Shown here one piece after another: positions 41,001-50,000 of a stretch of 64,000 nt of DNA. The position numbers were made by a program, and so were the translations under genes. The DNA is taken from contig NC_133897.1 of assembly GCF_964199755.1 (NCBI RefSeq), forward strand, positions 165,304,678 through 165,368,677, read 5' to 3'. The DNA is from Larus michahellis (taxonomy: Eukaryota > Chordata > Aves > Charadriiformes > Laridae). The notes beneath the pieces are model-generated. The model did not search any database, was not told where the DNA came from, and saw only the letters and a list, made by a program, of their open reading frames with translations. Position 1 is the first letter of the stretch. Each line of letters starts with the position of its first letter.

Positions 41001-44000
41001 TGTACCTCAGGAGAAGAGTTTTGTCTCTTAATTGTTTTCTAGGCCTACTTTTTGTAGTTTTTGCACCTTGCTTACCCATCATGCTCTCAGAGGCACAATT
41101 AGAAAGCTAGTATCTTTTAAAGCTATCTGTCTCTGTAAATCTGTGTAACTTTCTCACATTAAATAAGTTTTAAATATTTTTTAGGACAGCAGAAACAGAT
41201 TGATCCTGAAACATTCAGAGATTTCTACAACTACTGGAAAGAAACTGAAGCAGAAGCTCAAGAGGTGAACCTGCCACCAACAGTAATAGAGCATCTAGAT
41301 AAAAATGAATGTGTCTACAAGTTATCCTGCTCAGTTAAAACTAACTATGGCGTAGGAAAAATAGCTCTGACCCAAAAGCGCTTGTTCCTTTTGACAGAAG
41401 GAGGACGTCCTGGTTATATCCAGATTGCTTCTTTCAGGGACATAGAGGTGAGCATCAAGTAACTTCTTGTTCTCTTGCATGCCCATGGATATAGGCCGTG
41501 TTATGTGCTGCAGAGATCTGTCTCTCAACTTAAAGTTTCAGTAAGGAGTGTAGGGAACACCTTTGAAGTCAGTAACTTACGAGTGACTAGATAAAATTCT
41601 GGGTCTTTGGACCAAGAATTTCAGGGCTGATGGAGGATGGTTTACCAGGCGCTGGGATGACATAGAATAAAAATGTAGAGGTCATAACTTCTAGATGAAC
41701 AGAAAGGTGCAAAGCACAGCACGTGGGATACAGAGCTCGAGAAGTTTAATAATGTAAGTGTGCTTATTAGACTGTGGTGTCAGCGAGCCAGCCTGTACCC
41801 GCTGTGTAGCAAAGTCTGTATGATGTTGTTTGAAACGTGTATTTCGGAAAACCATCTCTGCTCAATGGTGTGTACGGACAATTGAAATCATTAGCTGTAG
41901 TTATAAATAGAGAAATTTGCCCTGTAGGATGAGTACTGCACCTTATCTGTGATTGCATGCTGTATCTTCCTTGCTTTCTTTGTTTCCCTGCATTCCCAGG
42001 ATGTTAAGAGCACGACTGTAGCTTTCCTTCTTTTGAGAATACCTACTCTGAGGATTAAAACATTATCTAAAAAAGAAGTCTTTGAAGCTAACCTTAAAAC
42101 TGAGTGTGATCTCTGGTACCTGATAGTGAAAGAAATGTGGGCTGGAAAGAAAATGGCGGATGACCACAAGGTATAAATATGGGAATTTCTAACCAAATAA
42201 GTAGGAAGTATGTGCTTTCTGTCTCTCTTCTAAATAAATAACGCCTCAATCTTAGAATTTCGAGGTTTCAGCAAACAATAGCTAAGTAATAAACTTTTAT
42301 TTTTGTTGTTACTTCTAAGTATAACACTTCTGGAATAATACAAACAAGAAAAAAAAGATTACACTAAAAAAATATGATATTTTTTGTCATTCATTGGCAT
42401 GGAACTTTTCATTTATTCACTAGTTCTGTGAAATAGTTTCTTGAGTTCACAATGTATGAGAATAGCGATCCTAACTAACATAATTTTCCCCACCTTGCTT
42501 GGAAGTATAACGCGTAGAAAGAATTTTGCCATTCTGGAACCCTGCCGGCTGTAGATCCTTTCAATGAATAGATGAAGATGTAGTCTTCTGCCACAGAAAC
42601 CTTGAGAAAAAGGATCATACGAGCAGGGTTTCCATTTAAACCACATAATTCTTCACGACGGCTGAATTTAATAGTGGAAATGTAGCTTGGTGGTTCTTAA
42701 GGAAGGATTTGAATCATTTTAGCCAGATTTGAATCATTTTAGCCAAGATGAACCATAATGTGTACTCCTCTCCCATGAAGAAAGATCCATCCTGAAAATG
42801 GATATCCATCCTGTGTCCACTGCATGTTTTTCATCAGTGCCGTTCATGTGATTTCATTTGCACCTCCTGTATCAAGATTGTGCCAGATCTGAAATACTTC
42901 TTTCAGTGTAATGAATTCACGCTGGCTCCTGGCTCCATGACCTTGCTTGGGAGCGGAACGTGTGATGTGGGAGCGGGGTTTGACTGCAAGTAGCATGAAT
43001 TATGCTGCGGCGCAGCAACTGGCTAGTGCTTGTGCTAAGCATGACGTACGTTGTGAGTGTTGAACATGGAGACTTGTAAGAATAATGAACAATAGATAAA
43101 CTACAGTAAGATTTTTGTCTTTAGGATCCTCAGTATATTCAGCAAGCACTGACAAACGTTCTCCTGATGGATGCTGTAGTTGGTGCCCTGCAGTCCTCCA
43201 AAACCATATACGCAGCCTCTAAACTGTCTTATTTTGACAGGATGAAAAATGAAGGTCAGTCACGTAGCAAAGCTATGAAACCTGCTGTTATTGCATCATC
43301 TGTCTCAGCTCTTTCTGTTTATATTCTGGTTTCAAACTGATTATCTGTAGAAATATAAAAATATGTTAGTCTGATTTCACTTTCACGGATGTAGTTGATT
43401 AAATAGTATTAATAGAAAGCTTATGGGTTTGGTGGTGGTTTTTTTTTTTTTTTTTTGCTTCTGTGCCTCAGAACCTTAGTTGGTATGTCTGTCCCCGCGT
43501 CGGATGCTGTATTTTTGTTTTGGTTGTTTGGAGTGCTTGGGTGTTGTATGCCTGCTTCTGCTGCCAGAATTCATAGCAATGGTGTTTGGCTCTCCTAGTC
43601 GGCTAAGGCTAGAGGGAAAGAAAAATGAGAAATGTGAATACATGGTGCAGAATTCTTATTTCATAAGAATTATAGATCTGTGTCTTGGATCTTAGGCATA
43701 AGTGTGCACTTCATGACTGTTTAAAAATCTATTTTAGTGCCTATGATGGTCCCCAAAACAACTTCAGAGACCTTAAAGCATAAGATCAACCCCTCAGCTG
43801 ATGAGACATTTCCACAGGCAATAGATGTCTTGCTTTATACTCCAGGTAAGATGATGTATTGCTTTCTTTATGTTAGCCCAGCTTTAATTAGCCTGTAAAG
43901 CATGTTATCTCATAACACCTGGTATTATGACTGTCTGCTTTTGTTCACATTCTGACATGCTTTGGTTGTGTGTTGAATACTAAACCAGAAAATCATTAAA

Positions 44001-47000
44001 AAAGAACAGTAACATTGCATATTAAGATACTCCAAGGCATAGTTTTCACAGTCTTAATTTGTCTTCCTGTGTGTATATGCCTTATAATAGACTTCAATTA
44101 TGTGTTAATGTGCTGATTTCCCATTAAGACTTCTGCTTCATTTATTGAGCAGGGTGGATGAATGATGCTCCACCGTTGATCAATATTCATTGTTATTTTT
44201 TTATTTTTTCAGTAGAGTCATACGGGGGTGTTTGGTTGATCCACAGTGCAACGAATAGTGTACCACCTCTTGAAATCCCAGCCAGACCTATATGCCCGTG
44301 ACTCTCACTGTGTAGTATGTGACCTAATGTACTATTCATCGCATGCAATTTTAAGTCGATCCCTGAAGAAAGCATTATAAATTTTCTTGTGAGCTTTTGT
44401 GTGATACTTGGCACATTTTTATCTGACTAATTCAAAAAGCATTGGCGAAAAAAAAAAAAAGAGAGAGAAGTTAAAGACTGTGTGCTATGGGCATGAATTT
44501 AGGTAGCAGATATGTTAGTTCTGGAAGTTCCTAACTCTTAACTTCATAATCTTACTAGTCTTCTGATGTAAGTTCATACGTAATTCCTAGTATTTGGGCA
44601 ATTTGAGACAAAAGGGGAAAGCTAGTAGAATTCTAACGTTAAGAAAGTGGGCAGGAACAACTGTAGGTGGTTGGGTGGGTGGTGGGTTCAGTGGTGCTTT
44701 CCTTCCTTTATAGTGCGAGGCTTCTAAGTGGAGCTCTAATAGAGGAGATTGAGTGGATTTATTAGTTGTATTTCATAGGGCTTAAAAGCCTCCCTGCAGT
44801 CCCAGTTAGCTAAATACTTAGTCATCAATGAAAAACATTATCTCTGCTCTGAATATCTTTGAAGTGTAAGATTAAACCATAAGATAAGCTCAAGAAATAG
44901 ATGAGAATGAGCACAAATCCTTTGTGAAAAATGTGTCATTCATTAACTGGTGATGCAAGTTGCAGAACACAGATGCGTTTTGTTAGAAAGCTGCTCTGCC
45001 TAATAATGTTTTCCCCACTTGTCTCCAAAAGTGGTTTATGTTCTTTTACCACTTTCATCTTCCCTACTTCATTTTTAGGGCATCTTGACCCTTCAGAAAG
45101 ACCTGGCAATGCTCATCCAAAACTATGGTGTGCTTTAAATGAGGGGAAAGTGGTCGTCTTTGACGCATCTACCTGGTCTATTCAACAACACTGTTTCAAA
45201 ATGGGCCGCTCTAAACTGGTAAGACTGACACGCGTACTGCAATTGCTGCTTTAGCTTGGTGTTTCTGTTGTTATAGCCTGGATGACCCTGAATCATAGTC
45301 GTTCCTTAGAAGTTGTAGGCAGACATTTGAGTTGTCTGGGCTTCAGTTAACTTGGAGAAATGGAGATCTTTGAGAAAAACAGAAAGGAGAGAAAATGAAT
45401 TAATAACGAAACAAATCAGCTGGTGGAAGTGATGGACTGGATATCAGGAGGGCTTGCTGGCCTGACGGCATGGCTTCTTGGGGCAGGAGGGTGGGTTTGA
45501 AACAGTTGAGGAGAAAGAATAATGGAGAGAATCAATATAAGAGAAGATGAGATGAGCCCTAAGAATGGATGAAAAGTCACTTGTGCTCTAAAGAACTGGA
45601 AATTGGGGAAATGTGTAAGGAAACCAGGTGGATGATACTGAAAGAGAGATCTAAAAGAAGATGATTCGACCAGCAGGTTAAAGAGTTGCTTGTGGAAGAC
45701 CACCTGAAAAGAATAACTCTCTTGATGGAAGGGGAAGTTGAACCAGAGCTGCAGACTGAGTGAAAAACACGCAGTAGAGAGAACACGCAGGAAAAGGGAT
45801 CGGATAGGTCACTTGTGTGAAAGCTGAGAAACATCACTGTGGATGAGTGTGGGAGACGGTCAGAAAGGGAGTGGTAAAGCTGATGGTAAAGAGCTGGGTG
45901 GAGGGAAGATGGAAATCCAAGAGAAGAGTTGGATACCAACCTATTCTGAAGAAGAGAGGAAGAAATTTTGGAACTGATGGGACTCGGGAGGGAGAGAAAT
46001 AAAGAACTTCTGAATGGGGGAAGGATGTTCCAGAGACAGTAGAGTAGAAGACAGTGTTCTTAGACACTACTTCTAACTGAACTAGAAATGTGTTTTGTTC
46101 AGATGGTCAGGATGACTTGCAATCCAGAAGAGAGAAATACAGTAACTTCTGTGGTTTCCCCAATGCCCTTTGTAACTTACTTTGGGCCAGGAAACACAAC
46201 TTTGAGTCAGTTACCAAGATACATTATTAATCCTATTTACTCAAGGATAAACTCAGCAAAGAAAGACATGTGTCCTCTCTCATTATTTATAGAGCAGAGC
46301 AAAGGATAGAATACTGGAGCGCTGGGTCTTGATCTCTTATGGTAATCACCAGAAAACTGTAGCATTTAAATATAGCCTTTTTCCATGTTACATTAAAGAG
46401 TGATTTTTGTTCTAGATTTTATCAAATCCTGCTTTTTCTCCCCAGACTTGTATGATCATGGTAGAACAGAGTCAAGTGTGGATCGGTTCTCAAGACTCCA
46501 TTATTTATATAATCAACACCCACAGTATGTCTTGTAATAAGCAACTAAATGATCATCGTTCTGATGTTACAGACATCATTGTGGCGAAGAAGAATGGGAT
46601 ACCCAGGTATATTTAATTACAACATTTTCTTCTTAAAAATACATATACAAGCAAATGTGAAGGACGTCTGTACCCCGAGAAGTCATGGACATGTGGAGAA
46701 TCTTCCCGTGGTTAAACGGAAAGCCATTATATGTAGCTAGAACAGTATGCACCAGCCTAGAGAATCTGGCCCGCAGTGAGCAGAGGACTAGTTAAAGATC
46801 CAAATGATACAGTATTGTGCTTTAATTAGACCGAAACAAAGCCAGAAAGTTAACTTGTGCTCAAGGAAAAGAAGCCCATATTGGAAGCCAGTGCCTGATT
46901 TTCCTAGATGTTGGAAAGAATTTATTGTTTTAAATGGAGGGGGCTTATCCTGCTAACATAAGCCTTCATTTAGCCTGTTTTTGTAGCTCCCATATTGTAT

Positions 47001-50000
47001 TTGGTAACCTAAGAATTTCCTTTTTAAAAAAAGAGCGTTATGTACTTTGGAACAAAGAGGATAAAGGAATGCTTTTTTGGACAAAGATGAGAGCAGCCAG
47101 GAATTGGCAGCATCCAACAATGAAGCAATACAGATGGGAGTTTAAAGACCACTTCAGTTTTGCTTTGAGCACATCATCAACTGCATGTTTACAACATGGT
47201 TCTGGGTTTTTCCTGCCTGTTTGTAAAAGAAATAAAGCATTTATGGTTTTGTTCAGGCAAAATACTTTGGATCTTTTGGTAGCACTGGGAAGAGCGCTGG
47301 CTGGAGGCCTTAACCTGCTGTCTTCCCATGGGAATGGCAACTCCCAGGCCAGACCGGACATCAGCCGCAGCTCTGCCAGTGGCGCAGCAGGTGTAACTGG
47401 GTTTCAGGGATAATTTGCTTAGGTGTTGTTGGAACCTTCTGAAAAAAGGTTTTGTCATCTGAAGACAACAGATGTTAAAGGTTAGAAAAAGGGGGATAGC
47501 ATAATTTGTTTTCTCGGGTGCAGTTGTTGCGGATGGAATCATGCACTTTGCTCATAGGAGAGAGAAGCAACAATATACTTTATTGTTGTTAAACAGGGAG
47601 TTAACAAAGTTCAATGGTAAACACAACAGTAGTTTAACAAGATTCGATGGCAAGGCACACTTGGTTATTTGCTGCAGGGAGGACAGGGCAGGACAGAACT
47701 GTCTGGGACATCCTCCCATTGAGTCAAGGTCCAGAAAGGACCCCCTGGCTTTCTAAACTCCTGAGAGAGGAGTCTAGGTGCAGCTGGATCCAGTCCTAAT
47801 CCCAGATTTGGTCAACAGTTTATGTGTAAAGGATTATATATGCACAATCAGTCCTTTTTATCCCTTAGCTAAGATTTAAAAGCTTAGCGTGCTATCAGTC
47901 ACTTCCCAAGAATCTGTTGCGGCAAAGAATCTCTCAGCCTCGAGCAGTAACCTTGAGGGGCGTCCCTACTCGAGGAGAGCCCCAATGTGCAGCCCGCTGC
48001 CGTGCAGGAGAGCTCAACAGACCCTGGGCTGTCCGCTATTTATAGAGTAAGATGATTAACTTATAGGCATATTTGCATACCAGCGGGACACCTGGGTCAC
48101 TGTTCCAGACAGCCCTTGGCTACCGTGTTGCCACGCGTCATCCCCCAAAGTCCAGAGTAAGCTGGATGCAGCCATCGCGACCCCCACTGGTGGTTATGGC
48201 TTAAGTGGGAAGGGAGTGCCAGGGGAGGGTACACTGCCACAGCAGTAGCAAAGAAGAACAGTTTTGAGATATCTTTGTCCTAACTTGAGAGAAAAAGGGA
48301 GAGAATCCAACAGGCAACAATGATCAGGAGAATCATGGGGAAAATTTTTGTTGCACTTCAGTCCTCATGCACGATGTAATGTGTGCGCTAATTCACTTCG
48401 AACTCTGAATTAGCCTGAAGAGTTTCCAGTGATACAGAGTTTGTAAAGTATAATCTTAAGAAGAAGAAAAAAAATACCTGTGCTAGGATACTTTGATTCC
48501 AATAGGAGACATAAGCTGCTTGAAAGTTGGACGCCTGGCTGCAACCCAGAGCTGTTGGTTGCTCTAACTGCACTTTCAGCTGTCTAGAGCCAGCTACAGA
48601 GAATATAGCAAGGGGAGAAAAGAAGCTTAGATCCTTCCCTACGCATCTTGATGGGCACAGGATAGACATACTCCTGTCCACTCAAGACTCTGGTCACCTT
48701 CTTTAAAAGAATTGAAGCAGACTAATCGCTTGTTATTAAAGTAATGATAGTATCTGGCCTTGAAGCCTTTTGGACTTCAGTCCATTTTCTGTTGGAACCC
48801 ATTACTGTGCTTTACTCTTCCAGTCTCTGAAATAAGAACATTAATTTGGCTTACTGTAAAACGGGTTATTTTGCAAGTCGGTCTCTTCTGTGTATGCACT
48901 CTGTTCTGAACAGGAATGTACACTGTACTGTTGTTGTTATTTTTTTAATCTGTACCAACAGTGAAGCGTACTCAAGCAGTTTAGATGGAACAGTGATTGC
49001 TTGGAACATCAGCACTCTGAAAGTTAACCGCGTCTTTCAGCTGCCGTGCCAAAATCTCACTTCTGTCAAGCTCCATAATGACCAGCTGTGGTGCTGTGAG
49101 TTCATTCCTCAAATAATTTAAAAAAAAAAAATTACATTTTCTCATAATGCTCTGGTTTATTAGACAGAAGAATACATTAATCTCAAACTCAGACATCTGT
49201 GTACGTGCTGTTTTTCCCCCAGTCTCCACCGAGGCTGTTTGAGCAGCCTTCTGTAGGTAAGGCCTCCAAAACGCTTACATAGACGGCTAGCTGGGGCCAC
49301 TCCTGGAGGTGCTGCCCATGCTGTGACTTCTGGCTACTCTGTATTTGTCTGCCCTCCCCTGGCACGATGCCTGTAAATTGTAATGGAAAACTTTTAAGTC
49401 ATTTTAACGTTTAGAGGGGCAATAGCAGTTGTAAATCGCCGCTGGTATTTCAGCTAGACTTTATGGTATTGGTCTGACTTGGCAATCCCCAGACCTGCAT
49501 TTTGGCCGCTCCCAGAAATGTCATCCCCTCTGTAGGAGTTCAGGTGCATGAAGTAAAGCTTTGCGCTGGGGTAAAAGATCATCTTGAAGTTGTTTCATAA
49601 ATGGTGACCAGTTCAAGAATTTTGCACTGGTTCTCAGTACTGCCATACACAAGATCCTGGATCCAAACATATCATAATAGAATATAAGCTAAAACCTTGG
49701 GAAATCCCTGGTCCTGCGGTTGGGCAGTCTGGATGCTGCTATTGCTGTGGTGGGTTAAGGATTCAGCCCTGTTAGCTTTGGAGCATGGACACTTAGTCTC
49801 AGTTCTGTAGATGAAAATAAAGGTGTACTTGACAACCTAAGTCTGAGATGTCCTAACTTTAAGGAGTTTGTTCCCTCTCCTCTCATCGTTTTTGGACTCT
49901 AAACTAACAGCTGTATGTGCTGCAGAATAGCAACCAGTGTTTGGAGAAAGAACAGATCTAAAAGATAGATACTGTGAAAACCGGGAAGAAATATCTCAAA

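Noticed and set aside
45577-45939. Minus-strand frame of 120 codons in intron 18
   Set aside because: The Ser/Leu/Phe-rich translation comes from the purine-skewed + strand, not from codon-level constraint.
46934-47413. Plus-strand frame of 159 codons in intron 19
   Set aside because: No recognisable domain, no splice continuity with exon 19 or 20 in frame, and it is opposed by an equally long antisense frame.
48314-48319. Alternative right LTR boundary at GCAACA
   Set aside because: It would mirror the left TGTTGC terminus, but its flank 'atgat' does not match the left flank, while the boundary at 48241 gives the exact GCAGT duplication.
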